Shown: piece by piece, positions 1-6,982 of the stretch
How the letters are laid out: the number at the start of each line of letters is the position of its first letter
Position numbering within the stretch: the stretch's first letter is position 1
Assembly: GCA_025924755.1 (NCBI GenBank)
Contig: JAICHT010000148.1
Coordinates: 1 to 8,488, forward strand
Direction: 5' to 3'
From: Chitinophagaceae bacterium
GTDB taxonomy: Bacteria; Bacteroidota; Bacteroidia; Chitinophagales; Chitinophagaceae
Length of the DNA: 8,488 nucleotides
Made by a program: the position numbers and the translations under genes
Notes under the pieces: model-generated
Told to the model about the DNA's origin: nothing
Database searches by the model: none
The model's input: the letters and a program-made list of their open reading frames with translations, nothing else

Positions 1-3000
1 AGAGAAAAGGGCATTGACTTTCATGTGAAAACGTACACAGAAGAGGAAATAAATAGTGCGTTGCAGTACGCATTTGAACATACCGACCTAAAGCAACAAG
101 AAGATAATGTTAAAGCACAAATGTTAGCAAATGCAGGGTATACAATTGCAAGAGCCTTTGGTAAAAATTGTGCCGTTAACATCAACAACTGGTCTGCAAA
201 AGGGATTAGCGATTCTGAAAAAACGATTCTTGTTCGCTTTGCTAAAGCATTCGAACAGCCATACACCCGTTTTCTGGACCTGCAACAAGCAGAAGAACAG
301 GCTCGGGAGGCACAAATCCAGTTGGCGCTGGAACGGGTTCGTGCGAAGACAATGGCCATGCAAAAGCCTTCCGAGTATGTTGAGGTGATTAACGTCATTG
401 GCGAACAATTTATCAATCTTGGTTTCCAGTTTGACTGGGTAAATTTCAGCGCCAATGGACATGATGTTTCAAAAGCCCTCGACATCTGGAATTTCGTTGT
501 TGTTCCCGGTGTGTACCAGGGTGCCACGCAATTGGTGATTCCTTATTTTGAGCATCCGGTTTTCAGCAAGGCTGAAGAAAGCGTTGCTGAATATTTGCAG
601 CACGGCAACGAGTTTACTTTGGTATTGCTAAACAAAAAAGAGAAAGACCGATTTCTCGATCATCTTTTTACAAATACAATCTACAAGGACTTACCCGAGG
701 AAGCGAAAGTGGATCATTACAACCAGGAAGTCTACCTGACATCTAATGTTGTTTTAAAAGACACCTGGCTATCCATTGGCACCTATAAAAAGAAGTTCTT
801 AACCGAGGAGCAAGTGTCAATAGAAAAAAGGCTCGCCAGGGAGTTTGGGCAAGCGTACACCCGTTTTCTGGACTTACAAAAAGCCGAAGCACAGACTCGA
901 GAGGCACAAATAGAGGCTTCACTGGAACGAGTGCGTTCCCGTTCTTTAGCCATGCATCAAAGTAATGAACTACAATATGTTGTTGGTGTAATGTATGAAC
1001 AGTTGACGAAGCTTGAGTTTAATAAAAATGAAGATGTAGTGTCCATAAATCTGTTTGATGATGATACAGGAGATATGCTTTCCTGGGCTGCCGGCACTGA
1101 TGGGGCACTACCGTTTTGCTTAACCACACCCAAAAATGATTATTCTATTTACACAAACATTTGGAAGGCGAGAGCAAATGGAGAAGACGTTCTGTCAAAG
1201 GTCTATTCACGGGAAGAAAAAAATACTTATTGGAGTTTTTTGTTTGCACAAAATAATTATGCACAATTACCACAGGATTATAAAGATTTTGTAATGCAGG
1301 GTGAAGGTTATGCTTATGATATTGCCATTGCCAAACATGCTTGTATTATGTATCCAAACTTTCATGGCAGGTTAATATTAAATAATGAGCAAAAAGACAT
1401 TTTAAAACGTTTTGTAAATGTTTTTGAGCAGGCGTACATCCGTTTTCTGGATTTGCAAAAAGCCGAAGCACAAGCTCTCGAAGCACAAATAGAAGCTGCT
1501 TTAGAACGGGTAAGAAGCCGCAGCATGGGCATGCAAAAAAGTGAAGAGTTAGGAGAGGTAATTCAATTGGTACTAGATCAGTTAGGTAGCCTTCATTTTC
1601 CCATAGACTCGGCTAATTTTACTGTAGAGTTTAACGAAAGTAATGATTTTAAAGTTTGGCTTGCTGCACCGGGCCAACAATATGCAACCCGAATCGATAT
1701 TCCCTATTTGGATCATCCTATCTTCAATCGCGCAGTGGAAGCGAGAGAAAAAGGGGAAACTTTTTATACCCTTTTGGTGACAAGGGAAGAGAAAAATCAC
1801 TTTTTTGATCATTTTTTTAAGTATGCTCCTACAACAGAAGAAAGGAGAAAAGTGCTGTATAGCAGTGATGGTTGGGCGGTGTCAGCTGTATTAATGAAAA
1901 CAGTTGCGCTTACTATTAATAATTATTCTGCTATCGTTTATTCCGAGGAGCAAAATAAAACTTTAGTGCGTTTTGGAAAAGCCTTCGAGCAAACCTATAC
2001 CCGTTTTCTTGACCTGCAAAAAGCAGAAGCAGCCGCCAAAGAAGCAGTAAAACAGGCGTCTATTGATCGTGTACGTGCAGAGATTGCCTCCATGCGTTCT
2101 ACAAAAGATTTGGATCGGATAATACCGCTCATTTGGAATGAGCTAACCATTTTACATATCCCGTTCATCCGCTGTGGCGTTTTTATTGTAAATGAAGCGA
2201 TTGAGCAAACGCAGGTTTATTTATCTACCCCGGAGGGCAAGGCTATTGCAGCGTTTCAATTGCCTTTTAACAGCGATGGGCTTAACAAAGAGATGCTGCA
2301 ACACTGGCGCAACAATCAAATTTTTAAAGACCATTGGGATGCCGCTGCTTTTTCGGCGTGGACGCATAGCTTGTTAGAAGCCCGTGCCATTCAGCCCGAT
2401 GAGCGTTACTCCAACGAGCAGCCGATTGAAAACCTGTACCTGCATTTTGTTCCCTTTATACAAGGTATGTTGTATGTGGGCAATACGGCACCGCTTTCAG
2501 CAGATGACCTAAGCCTTATTGAGTCGCTTGCAGATGCGTTCTCTACTGCCTATGCGAGATATGAAGATTTTAACCGGCTCGAAACTGCTAAACAACAAAT
2601 AGAGCAAACACTTTCTGAACTAAAAACAACACAGGTGCAATTGATACAGGCCGAGAAGATGGCTTCTTTGGGAGAACTCACTGCCGGTATTGCCCACGAA
2701 ATTCAAAACCCTTTAAACTTTGTCAACAACTTCTCTGAAATTAATACAGAGTTGATTGAGGAATTAAAAACTGAAAAGTCAAAATTAAAAAGCGAAGAAG
2801 TTGATGAACTATTAAATAACATTGCTGAAAATGAACAAAAGATACACCATCACGGTAAACGTGCAGATGCCATTGTAAAGGGGATGTTGCAACACTCAAG
2901 AGCAAGCGCAGGTAAAAAAGAACTAACCAATATCAATGCCTTAGCTGAGGAATACTTACGATTAAGTTATCATGGATTACGAGCTAAAGACAAAAACTTC

Positions 3001-3399
3001 AATGCTAAAATGGAGACTCATTTTGATGATAGCCTTGGCAAAATAAATGTAGTACCACAGGACATAGGAAGAGTACTCCTTAACTTATTTAATAACGCAT
3101 TTTATGCCGTTAATGAAAAGAAACAACAATTGAATGGAGCATTTGAACCAACAGTTTCAGCCAGCACTAAAAGAGTGAACAACAAGATAGAAATAATGGT
3201 TAAAGACAATGGCAAGGGCATTCCTCAAAGTGTTAATGATAAAATCTTTCAACCCTTTTTCACTACCAAGCCAACAGGTCAGGGAACCGGACTGGGTTTG
3301 AGTTTAAGTTATGATATTATTAAAGCACATGGAGGAAAAATAAAAGTACAAACCAAAGAAGGAGAAGAAACTACATTCATAATCGAATTGCCCGCTTAA
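1..3399 (+). CDS. Large soluble sensor histidine kinase with tandem sensor modules (5' end outside window)
   Basis: The frame is open from base 1 with no stop, and the first ~80 codons match the second half of the later modules, so the gene starts upstream; the GTG at 25 is probably internal. Numbering from base 1, 1132 residues are visible. A linker of the type FEQ-YTRFLDLQKAEAQ-REAQIEAALERVRSRS-AM occurs four times (Arg of YTR/YIR at 90, 288, 481, 668; spacing 187-198). Between linkers lie divergent ~150-residue modules, GAF-like in look but not firmly assigned. A coiled coil (about 858-890) leads to a full transmitter: H box GIAHEIQNPLNF with His899, N box NLFNNAFYAV near 1028, G1 box KDNGKGIP near 1068-1075, F box FQPFFTTK, G2 box GTGLGL at 1095-1100. 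I see no membrane segment, signal peptide or receiver domain, so it should autophosphorylate in the cytoplasm and pass phosphate to an unlinked regulator. The signal is unknown. No response regulator lies downstream. Confidence 0.9.
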   Translation, partial: REKGIDFHVKTYTEEEINSALQYAFEHTDLKQQEDNVKAQMLANAGYTIARAFGKNCAVNINNWSAKGISDSEKTILVRFAKAFEQPYTRFLDLQQAEEQAREAQIQLALERVRAKTMAMQKPSEYVEVINVIGEQFINLGFQFDWVNFSANGHDVSKALDIWNFVVVPGVYQGATQLVIPYFEHPVFSKAEESVAEYLQHGNEFTLVLLNKKEKDRFLDHLFTNTIYKDLPEEAKVDHYNQEVYLTSNVVLKDTWLSIGTYKKKFLTEEQVSIEKRLAREFGQAYTRFLDLQKAEAQTREAQIEASLERVRSRSLAMHQSNELQYVVGVMYEQLTKLEFNKNEDVVSINLFDDDTGDMLSWAAGTDGALPFCLTTPKNDYSIYTNIWKARANGEDVLSKVYSREEKNTYWSFLFAQNNYAQLPQDYKDFVMQGEGYAYDIAIAKHACIMYPNFHGRLILNNEQKDILKRFVNVFEQAYIRFLDLQKAEAQALEAQIEAALERVRSRSMGMQKSEELGEVIQLVLDQLGSLHFPIDSANFTVEFNESNDFKVWLAAPGQQYATRIDIPYLDHPIFNRAVEAREKGETFYTLLVTREEKNHFFDHFFKYAPTTEERRKVLYSSDGWAVSAVLMKTVALTINNYSAIVYSEEQNKTLVRFGKAFEQTYTRFLDLQKAEAAAKEAVKQASIDRVRAEIASMRSTKDLDRIIPLIWNELTILHIPFIRCGVFIVNEAIEQTQVYLSTPEGKAIAAFQLPFNSDGLNKEMLQHWRNNQIFKDHWDAAAFSAWTHSLLEARAIQPDERYSNEQPIENLYLHFVPFIQGMLYVGNTAPLSADDLSLIESLADAFSTAYARYEDFNRLETAKQQIEQTLSELKTTQVQLIQAEKMASLGELTAGIAHEIQNPLNFVNNFSEINTELIEELKTEKSKLKSEEVDELLNNIAENEQKIHHHGKRADAIVKGMLQHSRASAGKKELTNINALAEEYLRLSYHGLRAKDKNFNAKMETHFDDSLGKINVVPQDIGRVLLNLFNNAFYAVNEKKQQLNGAFEPTVSASTKRVNNKIEIMVKDNGKGIPQSVNDKIFQPFFTTKPTGQGTGLGLSLSYDIIKAHGGKIKVQTKEGEETTFIIELPA
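238..2097 (+). repeat. Four in-frame linker repeats inside the kinase gene
   Basis: Copies lie at about 238-363, 841-960, 1411-1536 and 1972-2097. They are similar in DNA as well as protein. The 18-base core tacacccgttttctggac is identical at 262-279 and 856-873, differs at two bases at 1435-1452 and at two at 1996-2013. The conserved product begins with an aromatic-rich helix (FEQ-YTRFLDLQ) and runs into a charged helix (EAQIEAALERVR), as expected for a signalling helix joining successive sensor modules. The segments between copies are far more divergent than the copies. Confidence 0.85.
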
Positions 3400-3455
3400 T
3401 TCTTTACTAATATCACTTCATCGTTCTATAATAGAGTTTATCTAATATCAAAAGA

Positions 3456-3463
3456 TAATTTTG
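3456..3463 (+). promoter_or_regulatory. Bacteroidota -7 promoter element for rnhA
   Basis: TAATTTTG matches TAnnTTTG exactly and ends six bases before the ATG at 3470. Transcription would be expected to begin at or next to the start codon, giving a leaderless or nearly leaderless mRNA. I see no clear -33 TTTG box at the usual spacing. The site also rules against TTG 3461 as start codon, since that TTG lies inside the element. Confidence 0.55.
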
Positions 3464-3469
3464 CACCTT

Positions 3470-3943
3470 ATGAATATTACAATGTATACCGACGGAGCGG
3501 CACGCGGCAATCCGGGCCGTGGTGGCTATGGCGTTATTTTAATGAACGATAATAAAACCAAAGAGCTATCGCAGGGATATAAGCTTACTACCAACAACCG
3601 TATGGAATTAATGGCGGTAATTGCCGGATTGGAAGCATTGAAAAAAGCGGGATTGAATATTACGATATACTCCGACAGCCAATATATTGTAAAAGCGGTG
3701 CAGCAAGGCTGGCTTAACAAATGGATGGCCACCAATTTTTCGGGCGGTAAAAAAAACAAAGATTTGTGGGTAAAATTTTACAACCTTGCAAAAGATCACC
3801 AGCTAAAATTTGTATGGGTAAAAGGCCATGCGGAAAACCCATACAACAACCGCTGCGATGAGTTGGCCACTGCGGCGGCAGATGGAAAGAACTTATTAAA
3901 GGATGAAGGATATGAAATGAATCCCGACCAGCTACAGCTATAA
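3470..3943 (+). CDS. rnhA: Ribonuclease HI
   Basis: This 157-residue protein should cleave the RNA strand of RNA:DNA hybrids (R-loops, Okazaki primers) in the cytoplasm with divalent metal. The full catalytic set is visible: Asp8 in YTDGAARGNPG, Glu46 in NNRMELMAV, Asp69 in IYSDSQYI and Asp130 in RCDELA, plus the mobile-loop His120 in WVKGHAENP. A basic, Trp-containing handle (QQGWLNKWMA, about 78-87) is present as in the E. coli type enzyme. Length is normal for the family. ATG 3470 is chosen because it keeps the first beta strand (NITMYTDG) and lies just after a -7 element; ATG 3482 is a possible alternative. It is 70 bases from the kinase stop and has its own promoter, so it is probably a separate unit. 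It converges on the DUF6580-type gene across a shared hairpin. Confidence 0.95.
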   Translation: MNITMYTDGAARGNPGRGGYGVILMNDNKTKELSQGYKLTTNNRMELMAVIAGLEALKKAGLNITIYSDSQYIVKAVQQGWLNKWMATNFSGGKKNKDLWVKFYNLAKDHQLKFVWVKGHAENPYNNRCDELATAAADGKNLLKDEGYEMNPDQLQL

Positions 3944-3963
3944 AAAACCCCGCAAAAGCGGGG
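3942..3963 (-). terminator. Rho-independent terminator of the manA/DUF6580 side, shared with rnhA 3' end
   Basis: CCCCGC (3948-3953) pairs with GCGGGG (3958-3963) around an AAAA loop, a perfect six-pair GC stem. On the minus strand the stem is followed by six U residues (complement of the A run at 3942-3947), a classic intrinsic terminator for the minus-strand gene ending at 3974. On the plus strand it begins four bases after the rnhA stop but has no U run, so it would act there only weakly or as a 3' stabilising hairpin. Confidence 0.8.
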
Positions 3964-3973
3964 CGAATATCAT

Positions 3974-4540
3974 TTATGCAAACTGATGTTTTCGACTGGT
4001 GAGCGACCGGCTTAGTAACACATATCCACCAAATAAAGCCAAAGAAAATACTACAGTTGCTTCTACACTGCCTTTGTAAAACGGAACACCATCCGTATAG
4101 GTCATCATTAACCCACTCCACGTTTTAGGATGCGAGTAGCCGCCACCACCTGTCCATACCATAAAGTTGCTCATTAAGAAATATATAGTAGGTGCCGCTA
4201 CAGAAGCGATGGCTATTTTTGCCCAATTGATATGCCGAACCCAAAAACCAATAAAGGTTAATAAACCAATCAGTATATAGTTAGTGACCTGGCCATCGTA
4301 AAAGCCTTGTATCACAGTCAGTCCATTTACATACAACACCTGGTATAAAGCATCGGATATAAACATAGATAATAGCGGAAGTATAAATGCCAGCTTTTTA
4401 TCTTTTATAACTGCGCCGCCAAAGATGGCCATTGCTAGCTGCGGAGCAAAACCCCAGGGCCGTCCGTCCCATATTCTATATAATGATGCGACAATGATTA
4501 ACAAAGCAAAAGCAATCCATACTGATTTATTCAATTTCAT
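3974..4540 (-). CDS. DUF6580-type six-helix membrane protein, putative transporter
   Basis: The 188-residue product is a small integral inner-membrane protein. Hydrophobic segments fall at about 6-22, 30-46, 50-70, 87-103, 107-127 and 159-178. Recognisable family signatures are RPWGFAP (27-33), AIFGGA (38-43), PLLSMFISD (55-63), SNFMVW (124-129) and HPKTWSGL followed by GVPFYKG (137-157). I recall this pattern as the DUF6580 family, named a putative transport protein. The six-helix layout of about 180 residues recalls S components of ECF vitamin transporters, but that likeness is my inference and no substrate can be named. ATG 4540 follows a -7 element with a 19-base gap, so it has its own promoter although manA lies 50 bases upstream on the same strand. 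Transcription ends at the hairpin at 3942-3963. Confidence 0.8.
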   Translation of the reverse strand: MKLNKSVWIAFALLIIVASLYRIWDGRPWGFAPQLAMAIFGGAVIKDKKLAFILPLLSMFISDALYQVLYVNGLTVIQGFYDGQVTNYILIGLLTFIGFWVRHINWAKIAIASVAAPTIYFLMSNFMVWTGGGGYSHPKTWSGLMMTYTDGVPFYKGSVEATVVFSLALFGGYVLLSRSLTSRKHQFA

Positions 4541-4559
4541 TCTTACATATTAATTAGTA

Positions 4560-4567
4560 CAAAAATA
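4560..4567 (-). promoter_or_regulatory. -7 promoter element for the DUF6580-type gene
   Basis: Read on the minus strand, 4567 to 4560 is TATTTTTG, an exact TAnnTTTG match ending 19 bases before the ATG at 4540. It lies in the 50-base gap after manA, so the membrane-protein gene can be transcribed without read-through. No clear -33 box was found. Confidence 0.5.
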
Positions 4568-4590
4568 AAGCAACTAATGTTATGAACGTT

Positions 4591-5814
4591 TTAGTTTTTA
4601 CGCACAGGTACCGCGGCTCTAAAAAAATCTGCGGTGGCTGTAACTGTAATATCCACCTGGCTACCTGAAATAATAAAAGCTGTTTCGCCTTTTTGTACTC
4701 TTATTTGTTCCTGTGCTGCTGTTATCTGCAGGCTTCCGGCCAGTACTAAAATTATTTCAGCACTATAAGTTTGATATGATACGGTATCGCGTTCTGACAA
4801 CTGATAACGGGTCATTTCAAATTCGGGTGCCGGTGTAATAAAGGGAACTTCTTTTTGCTGCGCAGATGTGCCTAATATACTGGGTATGGTTTCTTCAAAC
4901 TGTACATACTTCATAAGTTCCGGCACATCAATATGCTTGTCGGTTAACCCGGCCCGCAGTACATTATCCGAATTGGCCATCAGCTCTACATTCTGTCCTT
5001 CCAGGTAAGCGTGGGGCAAGCCAGCAGGCTGGTAGATGCCTTCGCCTTTTTTTAAATTCACGAGGTTGAAAAAGTAAATTGAAAAAATTCCCCGGTCGTA
5101 ATTATCATCTTTACAAAAGGTTTCCACCGCTCTTGCCGCCCAAAAATCTTCCTGCTTTTTTTTTAATTCACCATTTTTGTATATCGGAATTATTCGATTG
5201 ATTACCGGTTCCAATATCCTGTTTACTTCCTCTTGTTTCATCCTCATTACTTTTTCGTATAACGCCTGGTAGCCTCCTTGCTCAAAAATGGGTATAAGGA
5301 ATGTAAAGTCCGGAATAGCGGCCAATGTTTCTTTCAATAAAGAAGGACTTTTAAAACCATGTAATAACCAAAAGTCACTCAGGGCCACCATCAGTTCCGG
5401 CTTATGATTTTCATCTTTATAATTGCGGTGTGGCGCCGTAACGGGTATACCGGCTTCGTTCTCTTTTTGATAGTTTTGTTTTGCAGATTCTTTATCGGGA
5501 TGCACCTGGATGGAAAGCATTTGCCGCACATCCAACACTTTAAATAAATACGGCAATGCACCAAAAGCTGCGGAAGTTTCTTCTCCCAATATAGCCGAAG
5601 TATTTTCCTTAATAAACTGTTGTAAACTCACCCAACTTTCTTCTACGGCTATTTCGCTGGAATGATTGGGATGCGCTCCCATCCAATACTCGGCATAAGG
5701 CTGATGGGTTTCATTTTGCAAGCCCAATAATTGAGGAATAAACTCATAGCCACCCCAGGCATAGTGCTGCACCTTGCCTTTTAATTTAGAAACAGCCGGT
5801 ATAAATTGTGCCAT
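4591..5814 (-). CDS. manA: Mannose-6-phosphate isomerase, class I
   Basis: This zinc enzyme of the cytoplasm interconverts mannose 6-phosphate and fructose 6-phosphate, linking glycolysis to mannose use and to GDP-mannose and GDP-fucose synthesis. The 407-residue protein has the type I cupin layout. N-terminal motifs are VQHYAWGG (15-22) and AEYWMGAHP (41-49). Zinc ligands are visible as Gln103 and His105 in SIQVHPDK, Glu140 in HKPE and His268 in GLPHAYLEG. The conserved NSDNVLRAGLT segment (281-291) carries the active-site Arg287. The C-terminal cupin (about 332-404) contains ILVLAGS and KGETAFI. Length fits the family. ATG 5814 is supported by a -7 element 16 bases upstream. It is divergent from yraN and precedes the DUF6580-type gene on the same strand; no functional link to either is evident. 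Confidence 0.95.
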   Translation of the reverse strand: MAQFIPAVSKLKGKVQHYAWGGYEFIPQLLGLQNETHQPYAEYWMGAHPNHSSEIAVEESWVSLQQFIKENTSAILGEETSAAFGALPYLFKVLDVRQMLSIQVHPDKESAKQNYQKENEAGIPVTAPHRNYKDENHKPELMVALSDFWLLHGFKSPSLLKETLAAIPDFTFLIPIFEQGGYQALYEKVMRMKQEEVNRILEPVINRIIPIYKNGELKKKQEDFWAARAVETFCKDDNYDRGIFSIYFFNLVNLKKGEGIYQPAGLPHAYLEGQNVELMANSDNVLRAGLTDKHIDVPELMKYVQFEETIPSILGTSAQQKEVPFITPAPEFEMTRYQLSERDTVSYQTYSAEIILVLAGSLQITAAQEQIRVQKGETAFIISGSQVDITVTATADFFRAAVPVRKN

Positions 5815-5819
5815 TAACC

Positions 5820-5827
5820 TTAATTTG
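5820..5827 (+). promoter_or_regulatory. Possible yraN -7 element
   Basis: TTAATTTG matches TAnnTTTG at all fixed bases but the second and ends 16 bases before the yraN ATG, the same distance as for manA. No -33 box is recognisable. It would overlap the manA transcription start region on the other strand, so the two promoters may interfere. Confidence 0.3.
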
Positions 5828-5830
5828 AGC

Positions 5831-5861
5831 CAAAGATAGCGTTATGGCGCAGCACAATAAA
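5831..5861 (-). promoter_or_regulatory. manA promoter
   Basis: On the minus strand 5838 to 5831 reads TATCTTTG, an exact -7 match (TAnnTTTG), ending 16 bases before the manA ATG. TTTA at 5861-5858 lies 19 bases upstream of it and matches three of four bases of the -33 box TTTG at the expected spacing. The -33 part falls inside the first codons of yraN. Confidence 0.55.
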
Positions 5862-6200
5862 CTGGGGCAACAGGGAGAGCAACAGGCAGAAGAATACCTG
5901 AAGCAGCAAGGCTACGAAATCCTGCACCGCAACTGGCGTCATTCACATTACGAAATTGATATAGTGGCTTTGAAGAACGAAGTGCTGCATATTGTAGAAG
6001 TAAAGATCCGCTCGTCTGCAAGATTTGGATTACCCGAAGAAGCCGTTACTAAAAAGAAGTTTCAAAGTTTGTTAAACGCTGCCGATGAATTTTTATACCA
6101 GCATCAGCAATATCAACATGTGCAATATGATGTGCTGGCTATTACCATGCAGAAAAATTTGGAGCCGGAATTCTTTTTTATTGGAGATGTGTATTTGTAA
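5844..6200 (+). CDS. yraN: UPF0102 (YraN) family protein, endonuclease-like fold
   Basis: The 118-residue protein shows the whole UPF0102 pattern: GQQGEQQAEEYLKQQGYEIL (8-27), NWR (30-32), EIDIVA (37-42), EVK-R (52-56), FGLPEEAV (61-68) and a C-terminal YDVLAI (95-100). Glu12, Asp39, Glu52 and Lys54 form a PD-(D/E)XK nuclease-like set, so a metal-dependent DNA-acting role is plausible. The cellular function of the family is not settled, and in other bacteria it often sits near rnhB or DNA-processing genes. Here the neighbours are divergent manA and a convergent cysteine-cluster gene. Length is typical. ATG 5844 is the natural start, since the family motif begins a few residues later. No terminator hairpin is visible after the stop. 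Confidence 0.93.
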   Translation: MAQHNKLGQQGEQQAEEYLKQQGYEILHRNWRHSHYEIDIVALKNEVLHIVEVKIRSSARFGLPEEAVTKKKFQSLLNAADEFLYQHQQYQHVQYDVLAITMQKNLEPEFFFIGDVYL

Positions 6201-6201
6201 A

Positions 6202-6223
6202 TTATGAATGATAAGTTATGAAT
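6202..6223 (+). repeat. Short direct repeat after yraN
   Basis: TTATGAAT occurs at 6202-6209 and again at 6216-6223, a 14-base period, immediately after the yraN stop. A TATGAA hexamer also occurs in the other spacer at 7027-7032. I see no coding capacity or terminator here. Confidence 0.5.
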
Positions 6224-6267
6224 TATTGATACTATTTCCAATTATTAGAATATGGATAAAACCGAAT

Positions 6268-6333
6268 CTGTCATGCCGGGAAACGAGGCATCTGTTAATG
6301 GATAGTGATTCTTCGCTTTGCACAGACTGACAG
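6268..6333. repeat. Imperfect palindromic element in the yraN/YkgJ-type spacer
   Basis: The outer arms are CTGTCA (6268-6273) and TGACAG (6328-6333). Inside is a small hairpin, ATGCC (6273-6277) with GGCAT (6287-6291) around nine bases. The rest of the convergent spacer (6201-6383) holds no gene. The structure resembles interspersed palindromic repeats common in bacterial spacers, but its copy number cannot be judged from one window. It lacks a U run, so it is not a standard terminator for either flanking gene. Confidence 0.4.
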
Positions 6334-6383
6334 GCCTTTAATAACTTATATCCGAATACAATATCATCATTTACACCCCACCA

Positions 6384-6896
6384 TCACCGTTTGATTCCCA
6401 GTTCTGCAAACATGATTTTCAACTTTTCAATCATCTTCATAGTAGCCGGGCAGTATTCCACATTCTGCTTATGCACGTGCATATATTCCGTCATCTTTTT
6501 TTTATTTAAATGCGGGAAACCGGCACAGTCGGCTGGCCGCACTTCATATATGGAACACATATTAGTTTGCTTGTCTAAAAACTGGCAGGGCTGGCTGCGG
6601 TTCATCCACTCGCCTTCTTTGTTTTTATACAACCACTTTTCTTTGAACGCTTTTATAGACAGCCCTACATGCGCCGATATGCGTTTTAAATCCTGGAAGG
6701 TATAAGTTGGCGTCATCCGGCGGCAGCAGTTAGAGCAGGCAAGGCAATTCACTTCGGCCCATACTTCTTTCTCCACTACATCGGCATAGGTATCTAAAAG
6801 CAGTGGCGGATTTTTTTCTACCCTGGTTAAAAACCGGCGCAACTGGCTCTTTACTTCTATAGGAATGCTATTAAATTTTCTTCGGTAATACGACAT
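6384..6896 (-). CDS. YkgJ-type cysteine-cluster protein
   Basis: The 170-residue soluble protein carries the cysteine pattern of the YkgJ / CxxCxxCC family, thought to bind metal (zinc or an iron-sulfur centre). Cys51, 54, 57 and 58 lie in CLACSNCC, Cys104 in QPCQFLD, Cys114 in MCSIYEVRP, Cys124 in ADCAGFP and Cys149 in EYCP, eight in all. The segment C-IYE-RP-DC-GFP is the most diagnostic part. The N-terminal 45 residues are basic and helical. No membrane segment or signal peptide is seen. Biochemical function is unknown for most members and I do not assign one. ATG 6896 is supported by a weak -7 element upstream. The gene is alone on its strand, convergent with yraN and divergent from xerD, with repeat-bearing spacers on both sides. 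Confidence 0.9.
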   Translation of the reverse strand: MSYYRRKFNSIPIEVKSQLRRFLTRVEKNPPLLLDTYADVVEKEVWAEVNCLACSNCCRRMTPTYTFQDLKRISAHVGLSIKAFKEKWLYKNKEGEWMNRSQPCQFLDKQTNMCSIYEVRPADCAGFPHLNKKKMTEYMHVHKQNVEYCPATMKMIEKLKIMFAELGIKR

Positions 6897-6912
6897 GAAT
6901 ATGCTTCTCTAC

Positions 6913-6920
6913 CGAAGGTA
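6913..6920 (-). promoter_or_regulatory. Possible -7 element for the YkgJ-type gene
   Basis: On the minus strand 6920 to 6913 reads TACCTTCG, differing from TAnnTTTG at one fixed base and ending 16 bases before the ATG. The nearest upstream TTTG (6938-6935) is only 14 bases away, shorter than the usual spacing, so the assignment is weak. Confidence 0.35.
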
Positions 6921-6949
6921 AATAAATTAACAGGCAAATGGATAACTAT

Positions 6950-6957
6950 TACTTTTG
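6950..6957 (+). promoter_or_regulatory. Possible xerD -7 element
   Basis: TACTTTTG is an exact TAnnTTTG match in the divergent spacer, pointing toward xerD. It ends 123 bases before the ATG, which would give a leader of more than 100 bases containing the inverted and direct repeats at 6983-7069. There is no clear -33 box. No better element is seen nearer the xerD start. Confidence 0.35.
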
Positions 6958-6982
6958 TTTTATATAAGTTTACTTGTGGAGT

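Noticed and set aside
25..27. GTG at 25 as the true kinase start
   Set aside because: The frame is open to base 1 and the visible N-terminus begins in the middle of a sensor module, so the gene most likely starts upstream.
21..527. Minus-strand open frame of 168 codons opposite the kinase
   Set aside because: It lies wholly antisense to a well-supported kinase frame, has no recognisable motif and is rich in Cys/Ser as expected of a shadow frame.
3461..3469. TTG at 3461 as rnhA start
   Set aside because: The codon lies inside an exact -7 promoter element, and the ATG at 3470 gives the normal family N-terminus.
3714..4121. Minus-strand open frame of 135 codons spanning the rnhA/DUF6580 junction
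   Set aside because: It overlaps rnhA, the terminator hairpin and the membrane-protein gene in another frame, and shows no family motif.
5807..5851. Inverted TGnGCCAT arms across the manA/yraN start codons as an operator
   Set aside because: The symmetry is explained by both proteins starting Met-Ala-Gln with similar codons on opposite strands; there is no independent support.
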